A DNA stretch of 64,000 nt from Volvox africanus (lineage: Eukaryota; Chlorophyta; Chlorophyceae; Chlamydomonadales; Volvocaceae), in assembly GCA_030268105.1 (NCBI GenBank), contig BSDZ01000004.1, positions 1,723,001 through 1,787,000 on the forward strand, written 5' to 3'. Under the pieces are notes generated by a model. It searched no databases, had not been told where the DNA came from, and saw only the letters and a list, made by a program, of their open reading frames with translations. The position numbers were made by a program, and so were the translations under genes. Shown piece after piece: positions 24,866 to 35,855 of the stretch (the first letter of the stretch is position 1; every line of letters starts with the position of its first letter).

Positions 24866-26777
24866 CACAATGGCCAGGACAGTGTGCGAACCAGGGGAAT
24901 AGGAAAGCGGCGGGGGTGAAATGAACTTCAGATTAATCTGGAGAAAATGGGTCAGGAGAAACCAGAAATCAATTAGGTACCAGGGAAGAAGCTAAACTGG
25001 GGCCGACAACAGCGTGCCAGATGAACGTGGAGACAGCCGACGCCGTACGATTGCAAGCTTTAGCGCGCTGGTGATAAAATATCGTTGTATGTTGTTAGTT
25101 GCGTCATTCTTGCTCCCATTTTGAAGGTTCAAAGCGCACAACACAATCTTAGCCGGGCATTAATAAGGTTCAGCCATCAGGGCACAGCCTTACGGCAGTG
25201 TACCGAAGCATGCCTCCCCTACGCAGTTTATCGGCACCTTTCCCATGGCTTCCTACGCAAGCACGTATAATATGCGCATGGCACCGGGCTGTTCCGTCAA
25301 TCAACTTCCTCCCAGCTAAAAGGGTCCATCCACACAGATGATATGGGAGAAAGGAACGTCTCAGAGCCAGTCGCATTCCTGCTCGTCGTCCTGCTTGCTT
25401 TTTCCCGTCAAAACGCACCTCCGTTGCCGCTGGGTGCCACAGCACGATGAACGCGTGAGGACACACAGCGCGGACATGGCGTGCCAAACCAAACATGGTT
25501 TCCAGTGGATCCGGCGGCGAAGCTATTGTGCCACCCATAAACGGTTCAGCATTCAGGATGACAGCGACGACGTGAGAGCGGTCGGCAAAGCCATCCAACG
25601 CACGCGGTACTGCTGACCTTGTGATAAGTTCCTTGTCTGATACATGCGCAAAGCGGTGAAGTTTGAAGTTGCAACAATGCTTACATGCCAGTTGATGCAA
25701 GCTTTCGTCTTCTTCACCGCAAAGAACAAGCGTTCGCATGGGTGGCTCAGTTTTCCCTTTTCCATGTTTGTTTGTTTCCATCCCCTATCAGTGGAACTGC
25801 CCAGTAGTAATCCCTAGATAGCACTTGCAGTTGCTGCTAATAGCCAAGAAAATGCAAATGTTTTAAGTATGAAAAGTGTACTTGCTCTCATGACTTGTAT
25901 TGTATACGTATGCCGGCCACAAATGCGATTCCACAATTTGATGCGAGTGCAGGAAAGCTATCGCGATATCAACGCGTTACCAAACATCATCGCAACATTC
26001 AAATCCTTTACTATTCGAGTCCATTCTTGACTGTAGTTGCGAATTTCTGTGCCCCCTGGCTCGTTTGGGCCTTACGAGCTCATGGGAGCTTGTAAGACCA
26101 TCGTCATAATAGACCATCGTCAATCTAAGTGAACTCTCACCTCATGAACATGTCAAGTAATTCTACAGCTGGTCATAAACGCCATGGACGCATCAACAGT
26201 TGCAGCAGTTGAAACTTTCATCCTTGGACCGTTGGAGGTTAGGCGTACATGTTTTACCGTTACTGGTTAAATGTAACCAGCGCAGAAACGGTATTCTTTC
26301 TTCCGCATTTTCACAACATGTTGGCATCTTCATTATACAATTCGCAATATTCATTACATCAGTGCCAAAATTTTTGATATATTTCGTGTGAGGCACAACC
26401 AAGGAGATTTCCTTGACAGTTAATGCACCCCAACATACAAATATGGACGGGATCACTTGTAGACAACGTCACAATATCATGTTTCATTCACAATTACCAA
26501 AGTGGAGCTTCCTTACGATACGACTGGGAACGTTGGCAGGAATTCCTAAAGGGCCTTATCCGCAAATCTTGTCAGTGATCACCTTTGGGAATCGGCATGT
26601 CATGACCAGCAGCTTATATTGCTCGAATTTCATCTTGCTGATTTGGTGTCTACTGATTGATCTACTTGGATCGGTGCGGCTCTTTGAAGGGCGTGCGGCG
26701 ATATAATCAGGCCTGGTGGTGGTCACAGACTCTTGATTATTATCTCAACGCTTAGAAAGGTCTTACCCGGCATTAGA
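24866..26777. other. Intergenic region between divergent Nudix and DUF2470 genes
   Basis: Apart from the possible minus-strand open frame at 25170-25781, nothing recognisable. The segment 26180-26700 is AT-richer than the genes and should contain the promoter of the DUF2470 protein gene. Confidence 0.5.
25170..25781 (-). CDS. Possible unknown protein, 203-codon open frame
   Basis: A 203-codon minus-strand frame begins METNKHGKGKTEPPMRTLVL and reads like a real protein for its first 130 residues, with segments such as VVAVILNAEPFMGG and VRAVCPHAFIVLWHP. A good donor (GTGCGT) follows the codons for HPAATE, so only the first part may be exonic. I recognise no domain and found no matching downstream exon. 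It lies between two divergently transcribed genes. It could also be a chance open frame. Confidence 0.3.
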   Translation of the reverse strand: METNKHGKGKTEPPMRTLVLCGEEDESLHQLACKHCCNFKLHRFAHVSDKELITRSAVPRALDGFADRSHVVAVILNAEPFMGGTIASPPDPLETMFGLARHVRAVCPHAFIVLWHPAATEVRFDGKKQAGRRAGMRLALRRSFLPYHLCGWTLLAGRKLIDGTARCHAHIIRACVGSHGKGADKLRRGGMLRYTAVRLCPDG

Positions 26778-28949
26778 ATGCAGCGTTCGGTACTTTCGGG
26801 AGGACGTACTCAGCACCATCAGCTTTTTACAGGCCCGTCGCGCCGACCGCAGCCTTTTACGCCTATCCGGCCTTTGTCGGTCACCGTATGCAATGCGACG
26901 GCGTCTTTGAACGGCAACGGTAACGGTGTACACAGTAACGGCAAAGCGCCTTCCGCGAAGTATCCTTCGCCGGCGCAAACAATTCGCACACTGGTCGACA
27001 TTGTGAACGAGGGAACTTTGTGTACCATTGGATCTAGCGGGCACCCTGTCGGCATCCCGGTCACCTTCAGCACCGACAAGCAGGGCCGAGTGCAACTTCA
27101 TCTGGATCGCACGGCAATTGAAATAGCTAATATCAATGGTAGCACCTCTTGCAGCCTCACGGTGCAGCCAGTCACCCAGCCGGCGCGCGGCGTTGCGGCC
27201 GTGACCCTTGTGGGCAAAGTAGAGCTGCCGGTTGACGCCGCCACGACGGCGCCATTGCAGGTGGACAAGTGTCTTTACTACGGCGGTTTAGATCAGGTAT
27301 GTGCTCCTGCGGATGTATGGCAGGGGGCAGGGGGCAGGAGGCTAAACGACATGTGCTGGTGGGTTACAACGAGCATGTCTTCCATAAAAACTCAGGAGTT
27401 GCGCGATGTGGCAGCAATATTGAACACGGAATACGGGTGACAGGACGGAAGGCTGCAGAACAGGGATGCCGTGCCTGCTTACCTTTCGTACCGCGTCTCT
27501 ATTATTTTACCTGATTATAACTGATCATCCAGCACCTCCCCTGTCAATTTTCGGTGCAACCCATGTGATCCGGTGATACCGCCTTGCTCTGAACTGCATC
27601 TGGCCAATCCAGGCGCACAAAGGGCAGGAAGTCAGCGGTGAAGATTTTCATGCTGCGGAGCCGGACGTGCTCCGCAAGGCTGCTGCAGAGCTGGTCAACA
27701 ACTGGAACGGGTATGACACAGGGGTGCTTCACCCATTTTGCGCGGAAGGATATGCAGTGATTATTGTGAGACGGCGTTAGCGTGCGGATGTTTCGGCAGC
27801 AGCATTATCGTGCTGTATTGGATGGGATATGGATGGGAAGGTGGGGCTAGGGTTACAAACGGCTCAGCACCGAAGATCCTCTGATGCTGATTGGTCCAAG
27901 GGAGTGTTTCGTCTTCTGAACATAGAGGGACGGATGACACAGGTTTTGGGCTATCAGCATACTGATGTACACTGATTATGGGCTCCCAGAGGCGGTTTCG
28001 GAGCCCTGCTTAGTGTCAGCATGTGAGCATTTCACCTTGGCAAGGAATGTGCATGAGTGGGTACGATAGGCACTATAATCGGCTTGTCTCGCAAGCATAA
28101 CCGGACCTCGCGTTGGCTGGCTTGCCGTTGCTTTGGGGCTACAGTTCTTGAATGTGGCAGTACGGTACGGTGCGGTACGGTACGGTAGGGTGTTTGTCCG
28201 CAATCAGATCTGGGCTGTGAGCGAAATGTGCACACATGTGTGCAGCTACAGTTGCCCCTCCAGTTCATCAGTTCTACAAGTCCGCGCCCGGTCCCCTTTC
28301 TTTCATTTGTTCCGTGTATTGAGCACCCGCAAATCAATGGATTCAACTCGAAATGTGGGTTAATCGGAAGTCGTTCCGCCCTCCTAAAATTCCACCTCCA
28401 AAACCAAACTGGCACAAACTGGCGCGCATTGCAGTGAGCGAGCGGAGGACATTTATCGGATCGTCAGCGATTTCTTGGGGGTCCCGTTGACAGAGGTACG
28501 TGACTAAGGAGGTGTTCTCGGGGAGCACCTGGCGTGCGACTTCACCTTGCAACTTTACCGAATGCTCGCCGGGTTTAGGCTGCGTGCCCTGTCTCTGCTG
28601 CTGTAACGGGTGCTACAGGTGTCTCTATAGCGCCTCTAATGCAACCATAGCTCGGTTGCGAGGGCACGGCCCTAGGAAGTGCCTTGTTGCCTTTGTATTC
28701 AATGTTTCGTTCGTTTCCGTGCAGATGTCGTACGCGGAGCTGCTTTGGGTGGATTATCTGGGAATGTACATCCGTACGGAAGTCACTGGCAAGGAGCCAG
28801 AGGTGGTCCGAGTACCCTTTTACCGCCCCGTGTTGGACGAACGAGATGCGCGGTCCGTCATCACCATGGCGGCGCAAATAGCCTGGGAGCGCGAGCGGTC
28901 ATACAATCCGCCGCTGCCATCAATCTTCGCCGACGCAGCCAACAACTGA
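26778..28949 (+). CDS. Organellar FMN-binding split-barrel / DUF2470 (HugZ/PPOX-like) protein
   Basis: Four in-phase exons, 26778-27296, 27613-27710, 28435-28495 and 28725-28949, give 300 aa. Residues 1 to about 55 are rich in Arg, Ser, Pro and Gln and poor in acids, as in a plastid or mitochondrial transit peptide. Then comes the split-barrel domain (about 60-170) with TIRTLVDIVNEGTLCTIGSS and GHPVGIPVTF. The C-terminal DUF2470 domain (about 185-290) shows AEDIYRIVSDFLGVPLTE, SYAELLWVDYLGMYIRTEV and DERDARSVITMAAQIAWERE. This pairing is that of the plant plastid proteins annotated as pyridoxamine 5'-phosphate oxidase-like and of heme-degrading HugZ/GluTR-binding relatives; the catalytic activity here is unknown. 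The ATG at 26778 is the first true ATG in the open frame. TGTAA at 29263-29267 may be the polyadenylation signal. Confidence 0.9.
28161..28190. repeat. TACGG pentamer repeat in intron 2 of the DUF2470 gene
   Basis: About six imperfect copies of TACGG/TGCGG lie in tandem inside the intron 27711-28434. It is a short microsatellite. Confidence 0.8.
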
Positions 28950-30355
28950 CCGATGAGGTTGTTGATCAGGTCGCCTTGATTGATAAGGGGTCGCAGGGCA
29001 GAGTATTTTCTGCATGCTTTTGTCTGGGGCCTTTCCAGGGCTACTCAGGGATGGGGCTTGGCTTTAGACGGCTGATGACTGAAGGAACGAACCGGGAGTG
29101 CAAACCGAGGCGGGAAAAGGTGGGTGGCTGTTGGGGATGGCTGGTTGGAGATTATCGTGGCAAGATATGAGGGGTTATGAGAGGGTAAGTCGGTGTCATG
29201 ATCACGCGGACGATTTTGCTCTTGGAGGGAGATGCGAGATCCACCAGAGGAGGTCCACATCTTGTAAGTGTGCTTTGAACCCGCCGCAACACCAATATCC
29301 GAGCGCTGATGCAATTTCGTTTCGGTAGCCAGATACAGCATCAGGCAGCAGCAGCAGCACTGCATGTGCGGCTCCAGGCGTCGCTGTCTGTGAAGTGCTG
29401 ATGCAAGGGTCCACGGGTGGAGTCCGTTGCGGCTACAGTCTTGTTTCTGAGCCTCCGAGGCGAGTGCGTCTGATCCCCGGATGGCTTGGTGCGATATACG
29501 TTATTACGATAACAGCTGCAGTAGGCCGCGGGGGCGCTTCGCTCTGCAAGACAGATAGACAGATAGACAGACAGACACGGCAGTATCAGGCCTGCCTTCG
29601 CGTATAGCTGGGGAATGTGCAGTCCGTAGTAGGGGTTAACGCCCCCTGCAACCGCGTAGACTTCCGCGTCGGCTTGATCAAGTCAAGTAGGTTAAGTCCG
29701 CGAACGTCCAAGCAACATGTCCAATAACCTGTCCCAGCGAGTGTTCATTTGCTTGCCCTTGCAAGTAAAAACCTGATATCGCACCGCAACGGCAATCAGG
29801 AGCTATCCGTCCGCAGACGGCCACAGCACCGGTACGTACATATATGACCAAAAAGGACGAAATGAGTGCTGCCAGGGTTTCCAGGATGCCCCAGCTGGCA
29901 GGCCTCCCACTCCAAAAAGCAAAAGGAAAAGACGACATCCACACAGGAGAACCACAGCAATGACCAGTCGCAAAGGAACGGCGGGTACCCGTGTTTATTG
30001 ATGTAAGAGATCATTATATGCGGCCCCCCCCAGGATAACGGTTGTTGGTTGACAGCTTGACACGCACAGGTATACGTCTTTTCGACCATAAAGCTTTATG
30101 GGTTGGGTGTGTCATTTTTGCTCCAGCTAATTCACATGCACCACCTGTCGTTGGCTTCGGTGATCGTCGCCGTAGGAGACCCATGGGTCATGTGCATCGC
30201 CGCGAAAGCGCCACGATATCCGAAAGCATTCGACTCTGTTTTTTATCCAGAGGAGATAGATATTATATAAACTTATTCGTAAGGTTTGAGAACTTATCCA
30301 TACGCTCCGTGAAGCATTCCGTCGCAGTCGCAAAATTGAAACGATAAGTAGCAAA
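28950..30355. other. Intergenic region between DUF2470 gene and NDUFS4
   Basis: No gene seen on either strand. A short GACA/GATA repeat lies near 29550-29578. It should contain the 3' UTR of the upstream gene and the NDUFS4 promoter. Confidence 0.5.
29263..29267 (+). terminator. Candidate TGTAA polyadenylation signal
   Basis: TGTAA, the usual signal of volvocine algae, occurs 314 bases after the stop of the DUF2470 protein gene. The pentamer is short and can occur by chance. Confidence 0.3.
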
Positions 30356-33300
30356 ATGGCTCATTTAATGGCTGGAGCTACTGGCGTGGGCAGGCGCTCG
30401 CTCGCAGCTGGTTGTTTATTGGTAATGAGAGCAAGCTCACCATCAGGGATCGAAGCGGAACCTGTTTGGCTACCATTTCGGGGCATTACCACCAAAGACG
30501 CTGGAGAGGCGGTCAGCAAGTGCGCGAAAAATGCGCCGAAGCCGACCGCTGCGAGCACCGATGCTGCAGGGTCACCCCAACAAGCCAGTAGGTTGGCATT
30601 CAGACAACAAACTGTGTGCGTGTGAGCATACACGGCACCCCGTCGATTAAGGTCAGGCAGGCTAAGGAAGAGCAAAAAGTGTTCAAAGGCTAGACTTCCT
30701 TGGCCTTAGAACTTAGGGTGTATACTTTGCAGCCAACCTGTTTAGATCAACAACATGTTCTTTAATTTAATTTGTGGTTTCCGCACTTTGCTCTTAAGCA
30801 TTCTATGCTTCCCCTGTCGGCTTTCCGCGTTATTACCTGCGTCGATTCGGAGCTCATCTTCTAGGCGCATCTTCCAACGCGGTCGTCGGAGCCCCAGCCA
30901 CTCAGGGACTTTCCCGCTACTCTTCGGATTATGCTCTCGTACTGAAGCTAGCGCAGCAGGTGATAAGGGCATGCCACATGCCACATGCCACATGCCACCA
31001 GCTATCCCAAAGCTTGTGTATTCTTTTGCATGTTGAATATGAATTGCCTTAACCACTAGGCAAGGTGTCAAGACCATGAAGTAAGTCAATCATCAAACAC
31101 AATGGATGCCTAGGTTTTGCAGTCACATTTTATGTCGTGACAACGCACGATGGTTCGACGCAAATACAGTCAGATACAGCATCCCCGCATATATCCCTCA
31201 CGCGCTGTCCCCCCTCCTTGTTCTTCGAAACCAGCTGGAGGTGCCCTAAGGGCTTAGGGTAAAAAGGGCCGCACCGCTCGGCTGGCATTGGTGTATTGGT
31301 AGTTGGTTTTAACTGTAAATGGTGTAGTTGTGACGCCGTAGCGGTATGTAGCCCTGGAATGAATCGGTCATGACGAGATTCCACCGATCTAAAGCCGTAC
31401 AATGCATGACCTGTCACTTTCATAGGTCGCTTCGCACAACGGCGGTGGGATTATGACCCGTGGGTCGGCCGGACTCGTCAGCGGAGTGCGGGAGGTTGCG
31501 CTGTCGCCGCGGCGGGTGCTCATCTTCAGTAATGCTCGCAATCCGGAGCAGCAGGGCCGCCAAAAAACTGGATTCAACAGGTGCGCGTGTGTGGGTGTGG
31601 GTCGTGGGGGTTGGTATGGGGGCGGGTATGGATATGGGTGTGGGGGCGGGTCCAGGGCGAGAGGAAGAAGCGAAAGAACGGGTTTCTTCGCCGTTTGTGC
31701 AACAGGAGCCAGCAAGTGGTGTGGAGGGGTAAGGTGTCGGTGTCGGTGATGAAAGTAGGAAAGGAGCTCCGGTCTCCTCCCCGGGGCTCGGGGGGACAGC
31801 GGCGGCAGCTGCGGAGCAGTGCATGCAGCTAGCTGGTGGCCACTTCGCGGTGCTGGTCGGACTCCGATCAGATCTTAAAACTTGGATCTTTATTTTTGCG
31901 CGTTGGATTCATGGATCAAGAACAGATTTGCTGCTCCTGCTCCTGCCGCTGTGCTAAAATTATCACTGATACTTTGCCGCCTCAGGGAGTGTCCGCATTG
32001 GAGTGTGGAGTTCTTGGACGTAACGGACAAGTGGATCAATCGCCTCATTGGCTGGACCTCCTCCCCTGATACCAAGCATCAGGTACGGCGTACGGCATCA
32101 TGTACCGTACCACGTAGTAGGTTAGCATGTCCTGTTTGGACATTTGGTAACCGGACACAGTTGCGGAGTTGGCGGCTGGTTCCCTAGGTGGGGAGGTGCT
32201 GGGGTTCGTGCCGCAAATTGTATTACAATGGCCTCAGGGCTCGGCAGTCGACGACTATGTGTATATATGTGTATATATAATGTCTATGTCTATGTCTATG
32301 TCTATGTCTATGTCTATGTCTATGTCTATGTCTATGTCTATGTCTATGTCTATGTCTATGTCTATGTCTATGTCTATGTCTATGTCTATGTCTATGTCTA
32401 TGTCTATGTCTATGTCTATGTCTATGTCTATGTCTATGTCTATGTCTATGTCTATGTCTATGTCTATGTCTATGTCTATGTCTATGTCTATGTCTATGTC
32501 TATGTCTATGTCTATGTCTATGTCTATGTCTATGTCTATGTCTATGTCTATGTCTATGTCTATGTCTATGTCTATGTCTATGTCTATGTCTATGTCTATG
32601 TCTATGTCTATGTCTATGTCTATGTCTATGTCTATGTCTATGTCTATGTCTATGTCTATGTCTATGTCTATGTCTATGTCTATGTCTATGTCTATGTCTA
32701 TGTCTATGTCTACGTCTACGTACATGTATGTGTGTGTGTGCGCGCGTGTGTGTGTGTGTTGTGCGCCGCCCCTTCTCCCGCTTGGGGCAATACGACAGCC
32801 ACATTGCGTTTCGAGCCGCGCCCAAAGCTCTGACCTCATCGACAACGACATGAGTGCGGAATGCTGTGAGTATATACATTGACCCCCCCCAACACACACA
32901 CACAGGCCGCCGTGGCGCTTCAGTTCTACACGGCTTCCGAGGCCATCGCCTTCTGCGAGCGACAGGGCTGGACTTACGAGGTGCGGGGGGCCTTTATATT
33001 GGGCCTTTTTAAAGCCTTAATATGCATGCCCGTACTGTACGGCTTCTCTGTGACGTACATATTATGTGACGTGCCCTCCATTACATACGAATGTCAGGCA
33101 AGGCCATGGCTGCCGGCTGTGATGCTGGATTGGTGGATGGGGCCATAATTTTAACCACATATACAACCATCTTGTGCCATCGCACCGCGCTTTTGGTCGC
33201 CTGGGAGGGTAGGGGTGTACAACGTCCGGCATATCCCTGTTTTGACGAATGTGGGATCTCGGAGCTACTGCACGCCGTGGAGTGATGGCTGGTTGATGGA

Positions 33301-34199
33301 ACCTCGACAAGTGTTGGCGCTTGGCGGTGTCGGGTGCCGGCACGACCAGCACCTGAGGCGCTGACCTATATCGCCTGTGCGTGCGATACACTATGCCCCG
33401 CAGTGCACTGTGCGCTGTGCGCTGTGCCACTGTGTTGGGGTCAAGTGCCATGTCGCTTTAACCCCCAGGACGTCCTTCCCTCCTTCCCTCCTTCCCTCCT
33501 TCCCTCCTTCCCTCCTTCCCTCCTTCCCTCCTTCCCTCCTTCCCTCTCTCCCTCCTTCCCTCTCTCCCTCCTTCCCTCTCTCCCTCCTTCCCTCCCTCCC
33601 TCCTTCCCTCCCTCCCTCCCTCCTTCCCTCCCTCCCTCCTTCCCTCCTTCCCTCCTTCCCTCCTTCCCTCCTTCCCTCCTTCCCTCCTTCCCTCCTTCCC
33701 TCCTTCCCTCCTTCCCTCCTTCCCTCCCTCCCTCCCTCCCTCCTTCCCTCCCTCCCTCCCTCCTTCCCTCCCTCCCTCCCTCCTTCCCTCCCTCCCTCCC
33801 TCCCTCCTTCCCTCCCTCCCTCCTTCCCTCCCCCCCTGGGGTGCTTTACGGGGGAAATGCGATCTTATGGACCCTCCCAGGCATGTCAGACGGGGGAGGG
33901 GCGTACGACAGGCTGTAATGGGCCTGGCGGGTGGTTGCGTCCACTCCTTCGCTTTGCAGGTGGAGCCGCCTAATGAGCCGGGGGAAGGCCGGGGCCGGCG
34001 CTGGGCGACGTACGGAGACAACTTCAGCATCAAACGCCACGGCCTGCCAGATCTGTCGCACCTTCCTTCGAATCAACCGCACCGAAAAAGTGCTGGAGGT
34101 TCTGGAGGCGGCCCAGAGGACGAGGCGGCGGCGGGCAGCAGGGGCGCGCAGCACAAGGTGGAGGCGTACGGCAAGGGTGCTGCCAATGGAAGTAACTGA
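30356..34199 (+). CDS. NDUFS4: Mitochondrial complex I subunit NDUFS4 (18 kDa Fe-S protein 4)
   Basis: Exons 31426-31580, 31986-32082, 32906-32980 and 33960-34199 join in phase (188 residues). Conserved NDUFS4 blocks are RRVLIFSNARNPEQQGRQKT, WINRLIGWTSSPD, LQFYTASEAIAFCERQGWTY and RWATYGDNFSIKRHGLPDLS. The likely first exon starts at ATG 30356 (MAHLMAGATGVGRRSLAAG), an Arg/Ala/Ser-rich mitochondrial presequence; its end is not settled. The strong-looking donor at 30588 gives the wrong phase, while donors at 30614 or 30620 fit. NDUFS4 is an accessory subunit of NADH:ubiquinone oxidoreductase at the junction of the N and Q modules, needed for stable assembly. The protein continues about 50 residues past the usual end near YGDNFSIKR with a Gly/Ala/Ser-rich tail. 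Introns 32083-32905 and 32981-33959 are filled by long microsatellites, and intron 1 holds four CATGCCA copies at 30970-30998. Confidence 0.9.
32281..32712. repeat. 72 perfect tandem copies of TGTCTA in NDUFS4 intron
   Basis: The hexamer TGTCTA is repeated without any mismatch over 432 bases, followed by degenerate CGTCTA and a TG/CG dinucleotide tract to about 32760, and preceded by a short TATATG tract. Because neither TGTCTA nor most of its shifts contains a stop, five of the six frames are open (Met-Ser, Val-Tyr, Cys-Leu, Arg-His, Asp-Ile dipeptides); those frames are artefacts, not genes. It is flanked by NDUFS4 exons ending at 32082 and starting at 32906. Confidence 0.98.
33473..33836. 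repeat. CCTT/CCCT pyrimidine tetranucleotide array in NDUFS4 intron
   Basis: About 360 bases made only of C and T on the plus strand, built from TCCT/TCCC tetramers in changing order, with no purine. It lies inside the intron 32981-33959 and gives spurious Pro/Ser/Leu/Phe and Glu/Gly/Arg open frames. Confidence 0.97.
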
Positions 34200-35855
34200 G
34201 AGGCGCAGCGGTGAGGAGTGGATGAGGGGTAGTTGAAATGCGCAGAAGGCACTGATATTCCAAACGGCGACCAGAGAAGCCCTTCAGCTCCCTCAGCTTT
34301 TTCATATGACGGATTGATGGATTGATGTGGGTCCACCTGAGCACCAAGGTTTAAGAAGATGAACAAGGTTAAACTAGGAACCGCTCATCTAGAATGAAGG
34401 GGCCCGCCTAGGTGAAGGTTAGTTGGGTGTTGTTGTACCGCTCGTCACCGTGCTGGCTTCCGTTGGCCCACATTGAGCGTGGGACCGAGCGAGGGGGTGG
34501 AGTGGGCTGAGGACGGCTCTTTGGCGCTCGTGTGCTATGCGCTCTGAGCGAAGACAACTTCATATCTCTCTTACCTCACCGGTTTCGTTATACGTAAACT
34601 TTCCTCGCACGCGTTCAGCGGTGTTGCGGTGTTCGGAGGGCCTTACAAGAGGCATGCTGGGGAATGTCCTTCTCAGGGCGCCAGTGTGTGTGTGTATGTT
34701 TATGTGTCCGTGTGTCTTTGTGTCTGTGCCTGTGTGTCTGTGTCCGAGTCTGCGTGTATGTGAAGCTTACTGGCAAGCCTCACTGGGCGGTTAAGCCGTT
34801 CTTGGCGGTAAGGAAAACCATTTTTGTGACGTGGTATGTTGCCGTACTTGTTGTACGTTGTTTATTTATGGGGTATGGGAGGGAAGGGGTTAAGGAAGAG
34901 CGCTACACTTTAGATCATCGGCAGTCTGGAGTGCAAACGACACGTGCGCATATCGGTTTTACTGGATGAGGTATGCGGACACGTACCCCATCATTCAGGG
35001 GCGCTGCACACGTGACCCGGTATCTTCATCTCCCCAGCCCGTGGGTCATCCTGGCGGCATTCGGCATTGACGGATGCATTGCTGCTGCTGCTGCTGCTCA
35101 GACCCGTGTCTCCTACCCGCTGTGCACCCGCATAACTTGGTGATTCCGGCGGAGGGTCGAAGTCACTCCCACTCAGTCGGCGATGGATTTTGATCCTTTT
35201 GATTCTTGAAACACCACCTCAACAACACGGTCCAAAGCCCAAATCGGTCGGTCTTGCAAGCCAATGGTGTTGTTTCGATCTCGGGAAAATCCGGCACATC
35301 ACGCAGAACATCCGCGAACCAAACAAATCCATGAGACCTTGCCTCTGATGTGCCGTACTCGTGGGCACTGGTGGACACCGGGGAGCACTGCGGAACGCAC
35401 TATGGCCGTATCATCAATGCCTCGATCCCCTCATCCTCTCCCCGCTGCACCCTCTCACGCTGCCGGGCCCGTTTGCTTTTACAACTCCGCCTCCTCAGCG
35501 CGCGGACGAAACACCCATCTCATCCCCCATTCTTGGCCGTCGCGGACCATGCGCAGTGTCACATAAAGGTGGTTGGGTGGGGTGACCGCGGGGGGGTGCC
35601 AGGCAGGCCTCTACAGAAGCACGTCGGCCTCATGCACCACACAACAGGAAGCAGGGAAACATCTCCACCCTCTGCCGACAACACCGCCCTCCCCCTGCCT
35701 TGTCCTTCAAACTTCTCCAAACCCGCATGAGTTTCCCCAACCGGGCGCTGCTCGCGATAGCCACTAGCAACCGTCTCAGGATGAAGCTCCCGGATGCGAT
35801 CTGCCGTCCACCGTTGATGCCGGCATGGGCATGCATAGGTCGCCTGTCGGCCGCC
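34200..35855. other. Intergenic region between convergent NDUFS4 and RRF genes
   Basis: No gene recognised. A TG-rich microsatellite covers about 34683-34764 and a short CTG run lies at 35079-35099. TTACA at 35479-35483, 373 bases beyond the RRF stop on the minus strand, may be the RRF polyadenylation signal. Confidence 0.5.
34683..34764. repeat. Imperfect TG-rich microsatellite
   Basis: Runs of TGTGTG interrupted by TATG, TCTG and TCCG units; intergenic and probably without function. Confidence 0.8.

Noticed and set aside
32281..32712. Hexamer array as an internal telomeric tract
   Set aside because: The unit TGTCTA does not match TTTAGGG or TTTTAGGG telomere repeats of green plants and algae.
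32144..32903. Open frames of 214-237 codons in several frames over the hexamer array
   Set aside because: They are a consequence of the stop-free TGTCTA repeat inside a spliced NDUFS4 intron, not genes.
33334..34033. Long Pro/Ser/Leu and Glu/Gly/Arg open frames over the CTTC/CCTC array
   Set aside because: Pure pyrimidine tract cannot form stops on either strand; no protein family, and it is intronic.
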